NCBI GenBank assembly: GCA_026874595.1
Contig: CM049315.1
Location: 61,749,389-61,813,388 of the forward strand
DNA: 64,000 nt
Source of the DNA: Sipunculus nudus
Taxonomy: Eukaryota; Annelida; Sipuncula; Golfingiida; Sipunculidae
Direction: 5' to 3'
Positions 1-11,454 of this stretch are shown piece by piece. The notes under the pieces are model-generated. The model worked only from the letters and a program-made list of their open reading frames with translations. It had not been told where the DNA came from and searched no databases. The position numbers and the translations under genes are program-made. The number at the start of each line of letters is the position of its first letter. Within the stretch, counting starts at the first letter, position 1.

Positions 1-290
1 TGTTTGTATCCAGGTACTGTGTACATTATTTATTTTTCTGTGTGGTTGTATTGATTTGTTGTTATACCACTGTTTTACTGTGTAATTGTATTGATTTGGT
101 GTATTGAGGTGTTAGGGTTGTTTTAAGAATAAATTATATTTATTTGTTAACAAAAAGCCCCTAACTTCTTTATACATTCCCCTAGACATTTCACGCTGCC
201 TAGTGTTACAGGATCTAATTTTTTTTATTATCTCCGTATCAGAATTTGTGTTCATCACACATACGTGATCTGTTGATATTAGGTTCCGTA
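1..290 (+). repeat. 3' part of an LTR, truncated by the window edge
   Basis: This matches the last third of the plus-strand LTR near 40.8-41.06 kb and the reverse complement of the LTRs at 7.46 and 21.3 kb. Shared landmarks are a stretch around 'atttgttaacaaaaa', then 'cccctagacatttcacg', then 'acgtgatctgttgatatta'. Homology stops just before the expected terminal CA, so the right end is damaged. The internal region, if any, lies outside the window to the left. Confidence 0.85.
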
Positions 291-1503
291 TCAAGATAAT
301 TATATTTTATTGGAAATATATAGAAAATTTTAACTAAATATAAAAAAATGATATGATAAAAAAATGAGGATCTAGTTCTCCAAGAGAATGAAACATAAAG
401 TGATTAGCTCTGTCTGTCCATAATCTCTCCGATATCATTAAATATATATAAATTATGAAATTATTCCTATAATTTGAAAGCAACTAATATATTCAGTTGT
501 GTAACATTGCAGATGTTAAACTTTAATCCAATCATTCCCCCCCCCCCCCCCCACACCCCACCACCCACACATCACCACCACCAAGTCCTTGCATCGGTGG
601 ACTGGGGACATTAGTTATATTTCAACTGTATACATTTTATAAACTAAAAAATACTTATATTGAATATATATTGCGGTCAAAAACTGCTCACATGCTTCAA
701 TTTTAACAATAGGAAATGCAGCTTGTACAGTTTGTAGCGTGAACATTACTCCCGAGCTGTTTCACTCTTCGCATTGTTGCCATGATACACCTGGAAACGC
801 CGTGCGGCAAGATGAAATACCTTATTAGCGGGCTTATAAAAAGTTTTTTAACAATTTATCTAAATTTTCATCTGTTCTTGTTTAATCCATGCTAAGAGAT
901 GACGTTTGTGAGGGATTATTTAGTTGTGATTGTTGTTCACCTTACTTCCGGCGCAGAAAATACCCATGTCATTGGGATATCCTAGGGTTATAGATACACC
1001 TGAGCCTATTATCAAGTGTTTCGCGAGATGAGGCGAGATGCTCCGATTGTTCATAGACAGCTCATCACACCCTTTCTTGCGTGGCTGAGGTCATTCCTAA
1101 CCAATAGAAGACAAAGTGGTTATAAACTGAATTTTCTCATCGGAGGAGTGTGTAAAGTATTGGCATCACAAAGTATGCGGATCCTGGGTTTGTTTGTGTG
1201 TTTTTTTTTACTTTCTACAGGCATTCGCCATGTGAGATAAACGTTTAATAATAAATAAGACCAGGCATATATTTGTCTGTACCAACTTGACTATCTGACA
1301 TTTGTCATCTCAAATGCATCCATTACGTATACCATGCACATATATATATATATAGTACTGAGCAGGTTCTAGTACTTGCAGTATAGTGCTCGATACAGCT
1401 GTGTTAATGAAGTCGGGACTTATCTGATGATTGCCGGAGTGCCGATACCGGCAACGGCGTGAATCTCGAGGAGTGACAACGATGCTCCAACGTGCTTAAC
1501 GTT

Positions 1504-1507
<4 letters not shown>
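291..1507. other. noncoding, AT-rich, unrecognised
   Basis: No convincing coding sequence was found. A poly-C tract sits at 537-552, followed by a CA/CC-rich stretch. A short open frame at 1016-1240 begins with GTG, not ATG, and resembles nothing known to me. Confidence 0.6.

Positions 1508-1557
<50 letters not shown>
1508..1557. repeat. (TA)n microsatellite
   Basis: An uninterrupted TA dinucleotide run of about 50 bp. It is flanked by GC-richer sequence (1360-1500 and 1560-1720) that looks like one unit split by the microsatellite. The right flank contains repeated 'atatcgat' steps near 1670-1690. Confidence 0.95.
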
Positions 1558-1560
<3 letters not shown>

Positions 1561-2022
1561 GTCTGTTGGGCTTTTTCACCCGAGGAGCTTATCCCGGTTT
1601 CTGTAGCTGTTTCTTGATGGGACGATAGACCGTCACAGGTTACCGTTGGAGTATTTACTAGGACTGTATCAATATATCGATATATCGATACGAATCTATA
1701 CACGACGTCGATACGATAACCGAAATGCGTTGCATGCTGTATCGGTCGTATCCATGTAAAACATTGATTGCTAAGGAATAGGGATATAAATCAAAGTTTA
1801 AATATAACCTTGACGATTAATAAAGCTAAATGCACTGTATATTTGTTGCTTTGGCTTTTAAGACTTTATAAGAAATGTTTATACGCATGCACGTCAGTAC
1901 TTCTATTACAAGCAGGTGCATGTAAGCGATAATAGGAAAATGATACTGACTTTCCTCTTTATTAATGAAATCGATATTCACATCACATATTGCTACTAGG
2001 AACAAGGTACATTCACGTCTAT

Positions 2023-2079
<57 letters not shown>

Positions 2080-2722
2080 ATATGTGTGTGTATCAAACTT
2101 ATCGCTTTATGATAAAGTGAAACTTTTTGGGCCGACGGAGCGTTTTTACTACTTTAAGAACCAATCCCCGATCCTGTAACATTTGCAACACGGAAATCAG
2201 TCCCAACTACCAATTATAAGGCATATATGATATCATGCATTGATTTATCATATTTGCTGACCCTGCCAAAATATTTTCACAAAACTTGAACGAGATGTCA
2301 GAAATTAAATTATGTCATAAGCGATTCATTAATTATAAAGGAAAGACTGAGGAATTGAGAAATTTTACAGACCCAGTGCAGAAATTTATATGTCGAGACG
2401 AGTAAGTCCTGTTGATGTCAATCAATGTAAGAATATAAATTTTGATAATAGGTAATGGCGATAATGTTCCAGTTAATATAAAAAGCCTAATTCAAAAATA
2501 AATAAAAATAAATAAAAAATAGATCACAACAACCGGTAGCATTAAATTTTATTCACATGTAACACATATTTAAGGTTAAATATTAAAGGAAAAATACCAG
2601 GGTTTTTATGGTTGATAAGGTCCCATATTTGGGTCTCTGACAAGTTGCCGCAGCCGGACCTTCTTGGCCCGACCCCCTCTTGGGCGGACACCCCGCTTTA
2701 ATGGACAAATTGTCCAGTCCCG

Positions 2723-2778
<56 letters not shown>

Positions 2779-2829
2779 CAAGCGACTATCCCCCCTCCCC
2801 CCAAAATACAAAATCACCAAAAAGTCTCC
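1558..2829. other. noncoding with two (TA)n microsatellites
   Basis: Further TA runs lie at 2026-2091 and 2724-2777. The second is bounded by 'cgtaat' and 'attac', a symmetric border. Open frames here are produced by the TA runs. No gene was recognised. Confidence 0.65.
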
Positions 2830-4290
2830 AGATGAACTGAAAAAAAATAATGCCATAATTTGTTGGCAGTCCTTCTGAATCGAATACTGGTGATAGGACC
2901 GACAAAGTTCTAGAAGTTTCATGTGTTTTAATGTCAATAGGTCATAGGTCGAGGTCATAAAAAAATTTATTTTAGCTGCATAAACTGTAGCTCATTTACT
3001 CGCCATATTTTGGCCTGTCTTCTGACAGCTGACAGGTTACATATTTTTTGGATAATTCATCATATTAAAAATATGGGGGTCTCATTTTTCCAACTTTGTC
3101 AGTTTCAAATCTAGAGAGGTCTAGTTTTCTGGATCAGACAGCATCGGGTTTTAGTTTTAGTCAATTTTGTACAAAGTTTCGTGAAATCTCGTACCGTTTC
3201 GCGTCAACTGAGATATTTTGAGATTTCACTTTTTCCGCTCTTCAGGCCACAATTCTTGAGCAATCGCTCGAAATTATATAGTTGATGGAAAAACAAAACT
3301 CCTTTAAGCTTTTAGTTTTTAGTTAAGGTCAAAGGTAAAAGTCACCGATATACCCAAAAATATTACTTTGCTAATAACTTTGTCAAATATTGTCCTATCT
3401 ACATAAACCATAGCTCATTTTATGTCTTTGCCTTTCCCATTATGAAGTCTAGTCAACTGTCATCCAGGTTACGTCTCTGTCAGAATGTCTGTCTGTACGT
3501 CTGTTGTTGTTAATTTCTTGTGTCTGTTTGATCTTTGGTCTGACATATGTTATTATAGAAGTTCTGCAGTCCACATTGTTTTAGCAACGGTTCTGAAAGG
3601 CATAAAGTTAAAAGAAACTCAGGAAATATGTTCTGTCTGTCCGTTCATTTGTGTGTGTTTTGTTTGTTTGTTCCCATCATACGGACTACAGTTTTGTAGC
3701 TTTCGATTGAAAATTGCAGGGTTGATTAAAAACTAAAGTCTGGAAGCCTATAATTTTTTGTTAATATAGGTCAACGGTCAAGGTCATGGAAACCGTGAAA
3801 ATTTCATTATCATCATAACTTTGTCAATATTGGTCCTATCTCCAAACACTTTGGCTCATTTTTTCTTCAGTCTTCTGTATAACCTTGTCTAGTTATGTAG
3901 TCACAACTTTGTTTCACCTTGTTTGTATGTCTATCTGTCAGTTTTTCTCAATTTCACCTGCTGGGAGGTTCTCTTGGTATTCTAGAGACCACAGTTTTGC
4001 AGAAATAACTTTGAAATGTAAACATCTAGTATTTGCATTATTTCTAGAAGCTGTAAGTTCTTTGAAAAAAAACCGGGTCAAAGGTCAATGTTACCTAAAA
4101 CTTCACAACAGTGTTTTTCTTCATACTTTTGTTAAAACAGTCGCAGCCACATAAATTGTACCTCATTATTTTCGTCAAACCATGGCCATTATCCTTCGGT
4201 ATGGCTCTCCCACGGTTACCATGGTTACTAATTGTTCGGGTTAAATGCTTGACATTTGAAAATAATGAGTCTTAATTATATCTTTGTAAT
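2830..4290 (-). repeat. diverged reverse-oriented relative of the 13.7-20.6 kb repeat family
   Basis: Three degenerate subunits share phrases such as 'taactttgtcaa', 'tgtagctcattt' and 'gagaggtctagtttt'. These are reverse complements of phrases in the macrosatellite (for example 'aaaactagacctctctaa' and 'aaatgagctacagatta'). It also carries 'cgtgaaatctcgtacc' and a Kunkel-like palindrome-rich end near 4214 ('ggttaccatggttac'). No coding capacity is evident. Confidence 0.65.
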
Positions 4291-5426
4291 TTTGAAGCTA
4301 CAAAGGTCTAGTTTGTTTTGCTACAAGCAGTTTTTATTCAGAATTTATTTACCTATCTCAGGCATATAATAAAGTTAACACGTTTGTTCCAGACTGCCAG
4401 CCAGATTCTATGCGATGCACAGCATAAGGAATAACAACAATGAATTCAAAGTAATATCAAATTTTATTGTATAGAATAGCACCGCGGTGGCACGTTACAT
4501 AATTGATATATGTATATACATGTATGTATATATATTAACATATTCAGTTGTTTAGACACTGCGACGTTTTGATCAATATAGGTTTTATAACTGACATCTG
4601 TTTAGTATAGGTTTTTGTGCAAAGTTTGGTGGAGGGAAGTACGTCCACTCTTTAATGCAAACTTATCTGGCATTGGCTACATGGTTCTCATGCGAGCACT
4701 CTTGTAGGATGTGATTTTTTCCTATCCGATTGGCATTCCGCATGTATCACAGTTGCAAACGTTTTTAAAAAAAACGGGTTCTACCGGGAGAGACCGACCG
4801 TGCTTATTACACAGCCTGACACCTCCTGTCCCAAAGTGACGTAACTAGCTATATTCAGATTGTTGTTGTTTCGCCACTGGTTCTTCCCGAAGAGACCGAC
4901 CGTGCTTATCACACAGCCTGCGTGCAATATCCTGTCCCTAAGTTACGTAACTAGCAGTGTCCCGAAAGAGTGTTATAAACTGATATCAATGTATAATCGA
5001 GTTACTAATTTGTGATATGCAGTTGATTGAACAGTATATATTTTTTCTGACTTTTAAAAATTTTTTTATAGTGATTACATATGAAATACACCTTAACCGC
5101 CCGTTAGTTTTTATGCCGCATAAATATGTAATATTTTCAATTTGTAAACCAATATAAAATCTGCTTCTTTTTCGGAAAATCTCTTTCTGGAAACTAAAAT
5201 GTCATACGGGGAGAAAATAGTCAAAATCATTGCATGCCATTATTAGGAACTTTTCCAAAGTTCATTATTGTAAATTGCAAATGTATCAATAGCCAATATA
5301 TTCAAATATGAGCTTATAGAAATATCTATATGTATCTAAATGATAACAAAAATGTCATTAATAACCATTAATATAATATTGTGACAGTGTAATATAAATG
5401 GCAGTGTGAATCAAAAGTAACATAAT
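4291..5426. other. noncoding spacer, AT-rich
   Basis: No gene was recognised. It holds one imperfect direct duplication (described separately) and AT-rich sequence up to the edge of the endonuclease remnant. It may contain the 3' terminus of the neighbouring Helentron, but I could not identify a terminal hairpin. Confidence 0.55.
4791..4960. repeat. two-copy imperfect direct repeat, about 102 bp period
   Basis: 'agaccgaccgtgcttat' starts at 4791 and again at 4893. Each copy is followed by 'acacagcctg', 'cctgtccc' and 'acgtaactagc'. Confidence 0.8.
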
Positions 5427-6153
5427 TCATTTATTCCTGAAAGTACAAAAGGTGATGCCATTATCAGAAAAATATGTATCATGGACTTCTGTAGTAACTT
5501 CCAGTGTACCAACATTGTTGTGGTATATATGGTCTATCACTGTGCCTCTATCAGTTGTAGACTTTCTGACAAATTGCTCACATTCGATTTCTTTCATTAA
5601 TACAGAAAATTTGCTCTCTTTCATTTATTCAAATCATCGTTAAAGTCGCCAAATATAAATCCTGGAAAAATCAATGGAAAAAAACAGATAACAGAACGAA
5701 ATCTTCGGCAAAAATCTTCAAGAGGGTATAACGGTTTTCTGTACACAACCACCACAATGGTTTTGGATTTTTTAACTTTAAACTGACAATTCGCCTAATT
5801 CCAGTCTCTCACACTCGACATTAATCTCCTCTGGTTGCAGTTTCTGCTGAGCGCATATCATAACACCATACAATCCACTGGGGTTCTGTTCGGCTAGTAC
5901 ATTATACCTAAATATGTCATACTTATACTTCTCTGAAATAAATATCTAGATTGTTGTCATCTATCAAATATGTTTCGATGAAACACATTACATCTGTGCA
6001 TTTGAAAATGCAGGCTTGTCTATTAGTCAACAGGTCGGGAATTTTCGGGGAAAAATAACGTATATTCAGTTGACCAATAACTGTCCACTCAGATTTTCGT
6101 TTCACCAGATTCAATTCATCTGTTGGTATTGTATTCTGCCGCATTTCCTCCAT
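5427..6153 (-). pseudogene. AP-like endonuclease domain of the Helentron (broken)
   Basis: This reads as the C-terminal endonuclease arm fused to the helicase, in the same superfamily as non-LTR retrotransposon endonucleases. The N-terminal part shows 'GQLNIRYFSPKIPDLL' and 'TDVMCFIETYLIDD', matching the usual N-I-R and E-T-x-L positions. The middle part (about 5640-5920) is out of frame but shows 'AEQNPSGLYGVMICAQ' and a GDFND motif. The C-terminal part shows 'TTDRGTVIDHIYHNN' and 'HDTYFSD'. At least two frame changes separate these segments. It follows the helicase C-terminus with no spacer, so the original product was a single polyprotein. It could alternatively be a separate LINE endonuclease, but continuity with the helicase argues against that. 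Confidence 0.75.
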
Positions 6154-6159
6154 TTCATC

Positions 6160-7461
6160 TTAAAGTGTTATAGCCTTTATTCAAGTAGCATCAAAATCTA
6201 CGATATATAACTCTTCCAATGTATTCACACGATTATATCAACATATGCTTGTCCTTGAACAAAACGCTTCGCTTTCTTCATGTTGAAAAGAATTTTTTCT
6301 CCCGTTAGCAGTCGCGGAACCATGTTTTTTTTTGCATTGAGGGGTCAACGGGTGTCATGCATAAAAACTGTTAAAAAAAGGTGGTTGGTTACCCCCCAAA
6401 ACCTCCCGTCATCCATATGATTTGTCTAAAAAGGTCGTTGGTTCAGAGCCCCCCCCCCCCCCCCCCCCCCCGATCCGCGCCTGATCAGACCCTGGCATTT
6501 GTGGATTGTGACTGCCCATGCTAAGGTTAACGGAAACTGCCTTCTTGCAATCTGAGCTCCCTTTGGGTTTTCTTTTACATATCTTGCGTTATGTCTCTTA
6601 ATAGGCCCACCTCTATGGTATTTCTGTTTCCATTGACTGGCAGATAATGCACCTTTTTGAATAGATTAATCATCTAATTTCACCAAAATAACTTTAACAG
6701 TTCCACTGATATTCTTTACTTATCTTTTGTATTGTACCGATAACACCACTAACCAGACCATCAGCCGTATCGATGTTTCATCTAAGCATGACCCTCGCAC
6801 CAACTGTAAAAATAAGAACCGTATGTAATGTCGCCGTTTCTGATCGCTTTTGTGGTGTAGCTACCTTTTCTAGATTGACTTGCCAAGTGCTGTTTGTTTA
6901 TCATCTGATGCATTACTCTATACCAGATTGTCTTCATTGGACTCCTATTCTTTCAATTTCTTAAACTTTCTTTCATCAACATCACAATTGTATGCATTAA
7001 TCTGCAAGGCGTCGTCTGGATAATTTGGATCATCTTCAGTAATCTGTCGTGATTCTATAAATGAAAGATCTGCTTTAGTAAGGTTTCTGGTTATAATCCG
7101 ACAGAGCATTTCAGCTAAACTACAGTCGTCTTTTTGGCGCATCGTCTTGTCTAATTCATATAGATGGAAGCTGTCTTTCCAAAGAATTCCTTGAAGTCTT
7201 TCGACAGGGTCTTTTACCGGTTGATAGATCTGTGACTGTAATACTGGGGGGAGTTGATACATGTCTCCAACTGCCAAGATTGAATCATTTCCGAACAAAA
7301 CTGTTTCAGCTGAAAAACCTTCGATTTTCTGCGGACGCTATTGAATGTCCATCAACATATCTGATCCAACCATCGAGATCTCGTCGATTATCAATAAGGG
7401 TAGATTTTCTTGTTTGGACCTCAATTGTCAAAAGAAATATGATCACCGCCACACTTTCTTG
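6160..7461 (-). pseudogene. Pif1-type helicase, C-terminal two thirds (broken)
   Basis: The protein would be an ATP-dependent superfamily 1B DNA helicase that unwinds DNA during rolling-circle transposition. From the LTR junction leftwards it shows a Walker B region (LIIDEISMVG, about 7360-7395), then GDMYQLPPVLQ with the conserved Q, then 'ELDKTMRQ'. Beyond 6945 come 'VGARVML' and 'NIDTADGLVSGVIG', then 'ARRQFPLTLAWAVTIHKCQG' near 6490-6550. After an intrusion at about 6305-6475, the last motif 'FVQGQAYV' appears near 6260. There is a TAG codon after MDIQ (7338-7340), a frameshift near 6930, and several further stops. The Walker A half is missing because the retrotransposon sits there. The copy at 21.0-22.4 kb supplies that half. 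Confidence 0.85.
6305..6475. repeat. poly-C-bearing insertion inside the helicase
   Basis: A C tract at 6449-6471 is flanked by 'gatccgcgcctg' on one side and 'aggtcgttggttcagag' on the other. Helicase similarity resumes on each side, so this is an insertion. Similar poly-G or poly-C tracts next to a GATCCGC-type motif occur at 28.24 and 29.65 kb. Confidence 0.6.
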
Positions 7462-8334
7462 TGTTACGGAACTTAATATCAACAGATCACGTAGTCCTGA
7501 CGAACATAAATTTTGTAATGGGATTAAAAATAAATTAGATTCTGTAACACTTTGCAGCGTGAAATGTCTAGAGGAATGAATAAAGAAGTCAATGTTTTTT
7601 TTGTTAACAAATAATTATAATTTATTCTTAAAACAATCCTTACATTACAATACACTTAATCAATACAATTACACAGTATAACAACAGTACAACAGTAAAT
7701 CAATACAGTATATAAATAAAGTGTTCAGTACCTGGATACCACCACTGTCACAGCGACAACAAGTCCTTCAAAGCCTATAATCCAGATGAACAGTTTACAT
7801 AAACCTTCTCAGAGAATAACAGTCCAGATCAATCACAAAATCAATTTGTTGTTATCCTAAAGTGAAGATTTTGTTATAATCCCGAAAGCAAACTGAAGAC
7901 TATATAAGATCCGTCACAAATTTAGAAGAAAATCTATAACTGCCGCGATTATCGGAAAAAATCCACAAACTGACACACACTCTTCTGTGTCCGCTGGAAT
8001 TTTTCTCTCCTCTCTCTCGGCTCCAAAACACAGCCCCTTATTTTAAATTTTTCACCTCAAGCCGAGAACTTTCCATTTCTCGAACAGTCCAAAGAACCCA
8101 ATAGTACACACGTTACAGGAAACATCTAGAACAACGAACGCTGTGTTTCTACAAATCAGGGTTCACACGTGGTCCGGCCCGGCTCGGCCAGGCGAGAAAG
8201 CCCCAGACTAGCATGACCTATGTTTACACGTCAGACCCCACGCGTGGGCCGGGCTATGCCGCCATAGCAACGGCCAATGCTAGCGCTGCACATACACATG
8301 TAAGGCTGCTGCATGCAAAAAAAAAGAGACATCT
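7462..8334 (-). repeat. 3' LTR of the Gmr1-like element (about 873 bp)
   Basis: On the plus strand it begins TGTTACGGAAC; on the minus strand it therefore ends GTTCCGTAACA. It aligns over its whole length with the solo LTR at 21299-22174 (876 bp) and the reverse complement of the LTR at 40255-41063. The few bases joining the LTR to the polypurine tract (the expected gtaac step) are deleted. Confidence 0.92.
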
Positions 8335-8378
8335 CCCCCTCCTGTAAGAAAAAAGAAAGTTTTCTCAAAAAACTTTCT
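8335..8378 (-). promoter_or_regulatory. polypurine tract and adjacent hairpin of the Gmr1-like element
   Basis: On the minus strand the sequence immediately before the LTR is a purine run (gaggggga type), the expected plus-strand primer. Just upstream is a 10-bp stem (agaaagtttt / aaaactttct). The same hairpin and purine run precede the LTR at 40255, with a 3-nt instead of a 5-nt loop. Confidence 0.7.
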
Positions 8379-8459
8379 TTTTGCGATCACAATCACTAAA
8401 TTTTTACAACATCTCAAAAATCATCTTATTTACAACAATACATAAACATCTTGTTTACA

Positions 8460-9540
8460 ACATTTCATAAACATCTCGATAAGCAATCAGCGAGTACATT
8501 GTCTTTCCCTTTAATGTGTCTGATTTCAAGATTGTATCCTGTAAAAACAAACTCCATCCCAACAATCTTTGATTTTTACACTTCAACTTGCTCATGAAAG
8601 TCTGTGGCTACCAAAACTGGTGAACTTTGCAGAAATGCTTTCAAATTCTGAAATGCATTTTCACACTGAACATTCCATACAAACTTTTGTTTCTTCTTTA
8701 ACAAATTAGTCAAAGGTTCAGCTACAGCTGCAAATTTTGGACAAAACTTCCTATAGAATCCAACCATACCAAGAAAACGCATTATTTGCTTTTTGTTTTC
8801 TGGTCTAGGAAATGCAAAAATAGCACTTATTTTAGCATCAACAGGTTTTACTTGACCCTGCCCTACAATATGGCCCAAAAATGTTACTTGTGCATGACAA
8901 AACTCAGATTTTACTTAGTTGACGGTCAGATGTGCTTCACTGAGTCTTTCAAAGAGGTCGCGAATAATTTGCAGATGTTTCTCCCAGGTATCGCTGTACA
9001 CTAAAAGGTCATCATTATATGCGTCGCAGCCCTGAATGTCATTGACAGCCATATGGATGAGCCGCTGGAACGTGGCTGGCGAGTTCTTCATGCCAAACGG
9101 CATAACTTTTTACTGGTACAGTCCTTGCGGCGTCATAAATGCAGACACTTCTTTCGCTCGTTCTGTCAGCGGAACTTGCCAGAATCCTTTTAGCAAGTCA
9201 AACTTGGAAACATATCTGGAGCTACCGACTCTATCAATACAATCATCGATACTCTGAATCGGGAACATGTCAGTCTTGGTGACAGAGTTCAGTTTCGATA
9301 ATCTTTGCACATACGGTAACTTCCATCAGGCTTTTGGCACAAGAATATATGGTAAACTCCAGTTACAGTTACTAGGTTCAATAAATTCATTGTCCAGCAA
9401 ATATTGAACCTCATCTTGTAGATACTTTTGTTTTTCTGGATTCAGTCTATAAGGATGCTGCTTGACTGCGCTTGCCTCGTCAACATCGACGTCATGGCAC
9501 AATATGTTAGTTCGCGTTGGAATGTCACTAAACAAATGTT
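8460..9540 (-). pseudogene. reverse transcriptase and truncated RNase H of the Gmr1-like element
   Basis: This would copy the element's RNA into DNA. The order is an N-terminal RT leader ending 'EFIEPSNCNWSLPYILVPK' (near 9330-9380), then 'FVSKFDLLKGFWQVPL'-like palm sequence (the seen variant is YVSKFDLLKGFWQVPL), then MPFGMKNSPATFQRL. The catalytic box is AYNDDLLVYSD, with both aspartates kept (about 9008-9019). Next come GHIVGQG and the FLGMVGFYRKFCP connection. RNase H is mostly deleted: its start ('SSPVLVATDF') is joined almost directly to its end ('EIRHIKGKDNVLADCLSR', about 8470-8530). A frameshift follows LVPKA, and stops follow GLYQ and LTVN. The position directly before the LTR fits the Gmr1-like order. 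Confidence 0.9.
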
Positions 9541-9554
9541 CATAATTCCGCAGC

Positions 9555-10790
9555 AGGTTCTTGAGGTCTTGTTGTTATTTGCAGTAAGATGTGACAGTTT
9601 GGCATCCAGGTTGTTAAGCACATCGGAGTTTTTTAGTGGTACTGTTCCCTCTGAATGTCTACATCACACTTACAATCAGTATCTACTTTCACTGGGTCAG
9701 GGTAAGTTTTTATACAATTAACAACAGTAACTTTATGTACAACATGTGATGTGCTATTTCTGTCATAATATGGTTTCAACATGTTAAAATGGCACAGTTG
9801 TTTTTTTTCTGACGCCTATCTGGTGTCAACAGTATGTAATTTAAATCACTGACTTTCTTGTCAACAATGTATGAACCATAATACCTAGCTTGCAGAGGTC
9901 TGCCAAGGATAGGTAGTGAGGCAAGGACCTCTTCTCCAGTGTACTTCTGACAGTGTATTTGTCATACTTTGTTTTTTATTTTACTTTGTGCAGATTTTAG
10001 ATTAGACTTTGCAATCTCACAAGCATTGTGCGGTTTAATGCGAAAGTCTGAGACATACTGCAACAAACTAAGAGAATCAAGATTTTCACACAAGAGTTTT
10101 TCTTTAAGCAGTTTTAATGGACCGCGAACTGAGTGTCCAAAAACTAGTTCAAAGGGACCGAAACCCAAGGACTCCTGAAATGATTCTCTGACAGCAAACA
10201 GCAATAGGTGGATTCCTTTATCCCAGTCTTTCTGTGTCATAACAATAAGTCCTAACAATGCTTTTAAATGTCTGGTGAAAACGCTCGAGGATGCCCTGAC
10301 TCTCAGGGTGGTATGACGAAGAGCTGTACTGTTTTACACATAACTTGTTGGAATAAGCCAGACATAAAATTAGACCCTTGGTCAGATTGGACGGATTTTG
10401 GTCACCCAAAAGTTGTAAAAAAATTTGTCAGAGTCTTGACAACACTTTTGGCATTAATTTTGCGCAAAGGTATTGCCTCAAGGAAACTTGTAGATGCGCA
10501 CATAATTGTCAGCAAGTTTTAATGTCTAAATGGTTTCTCGAAAGCAGGAATAGGCCTAAGTGGGGCTTTAGGAGGGTTCTGATTTGGCTTTCCTACCATC
10601 TGGCATGTATGGCATGATTTACAATATTGTACAACATCAGTCCTGAGGTTAGGCCAATAGAAGTGTGTACTAACTTTCTGATAAGTTTTATTTATATCTG
10701 AATGGCAAGATAAAGGAGCCTCGGGTCCCATGCTTAGAATTTTATTGCGATAGCTTTTTGGCATTACTATTTGATGTTTAAGGGCCACTC
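9555..10790 (-). pseudogene. integrase of the Gmr1-like element (broken)
   Basis: Integrase inserts the DNA copy into the host genome. The H2C2 zinc-binding part is clear: 'CHSDINKTYQKVSTHFYWP' followed by 'YCKSCHTCQ'. The core has lost the block around the first catalytic aspartate, as 'FEKPFRH' jumps to LLTIMCAS. The second (SDQGSNF, seen in another frame) and the glutamate (ESQGILERFHQ) remain. The C-terminal part includes 'FGPFELVFGHSVRGPL' and 'SLPILGRPLQARYYGSYIV', a GPY/F-like module, then 'VSDLNYILLTPDRR'. It runs directly into the RT leader near 9540. Frameshifts break it into at least four pieces. Confidence 0.88.
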
Positions 10791-11440
10791 ATCATCAACG
10801 CATACATCAGGTGGTCGCCATTTACGCATAAGCACTCCATTTTTAAGAAAGAAACAAACTGGGTTCTATGACAGTTCCTTTAGAAACTGCCCTGGGAACG
10901 AACATGAAATATCAGGGTCCTTATGCTGTTCTGGGAGAAGTTTGACCTTGAAAATGCTGCATCCTCTTCGGGCGAGTCGTTAGACGAGTCACTGGTGGCT
11001 CCCAAAGTGTTATTATCTGGATCATTATCCTCACGTGTGTTTTTCTTGGCCATAGACCTAGTTACAGCACATGAAGGATACAATCCAGGAATTTCCTGAC
11101 TTTAAGGATCAGTGTCCTGATCAAATAACGGCTTTTCTGTCACTATTGGTACAGGCTGTACTTTGTCACCTGCAACATCACTGTCTAGCAGCAACTGAAT
11201 TCCCTTAAAGGGCAAAGTAGTTCTTATGCCGACAGTAATATTCCCAGAAATCAAATCTGATTTTAAATGTATACTGTGAAGCGGAACTGAAGTGTGTTTG
11301 TCTGAAAACACACCATTAACAAGTGCATGTGCTCCAGTAAAGGGGCCTATTAGAAAATGGCAAAGTGTTTTCTCACATGAGAGTTTGGCCTGAACCAGTG
11401 TCCCTCAAAATTCTAATAGGGGTAGAGTTGAAAGAGATAC
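10791..11440 (-). pseudogene. protease and protease-integrase linker of the Gmr1-like element
   Basis: An aspartic protease releases the polyprotein parts. The active-site triad is visible as 'ILRDTGSGQTL', with the codons for D-T-G at 11394-11402. The flap-side and C-terminal parts read 'FTGAHALVNGVFSDKHTSVP', then 'LHSIHLKSDLISGNITVG' and 'PFKGIQLLLDSDVAGDKVQ'. The linker has 'YPSCAVTRSMAKK', a recurring signature just after the protease in this element class, followed by an acidic tail. A stop and frame change follow DTGSGQTLM. The frame is interrupted again after the linker (about 10880). Confidence 0.82.
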
Positions 11441-11454
11441 AAAACCATCATGTA

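Larger units (their letters stand above)
5427..7461 (-). mobile_element. decayed Helentron-type rolling-circle transposon (helicase plus endonuclease)
   Basis: Read on the minus strand, a Pif1-type helicase remnant runs directly into an AP-like endonuclease remnant. That pairing is established for Helentrons and some Helitron2 elements. The replication-initiator (Rep) domain and the N-terminal half of the helicase are absent here, because an LTR retrotransposon is inserted at 7462. Frameshifts, stops and a poly-C-bearing insertion show that the copy is dead. Element termini were not found. Family is confident from domain content; the subfamily name is inference. Confidence 0.8.

Noticed and set aside
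1503-2804. Tyr-Ile repeat peptides
   Set aside because: Translations of TA microsatellites.
7232-7579. Plus-strand open frame across the helicase-LTR junction
   Set aside because: It is the antisense shadow of the helicase remnant and LTR.
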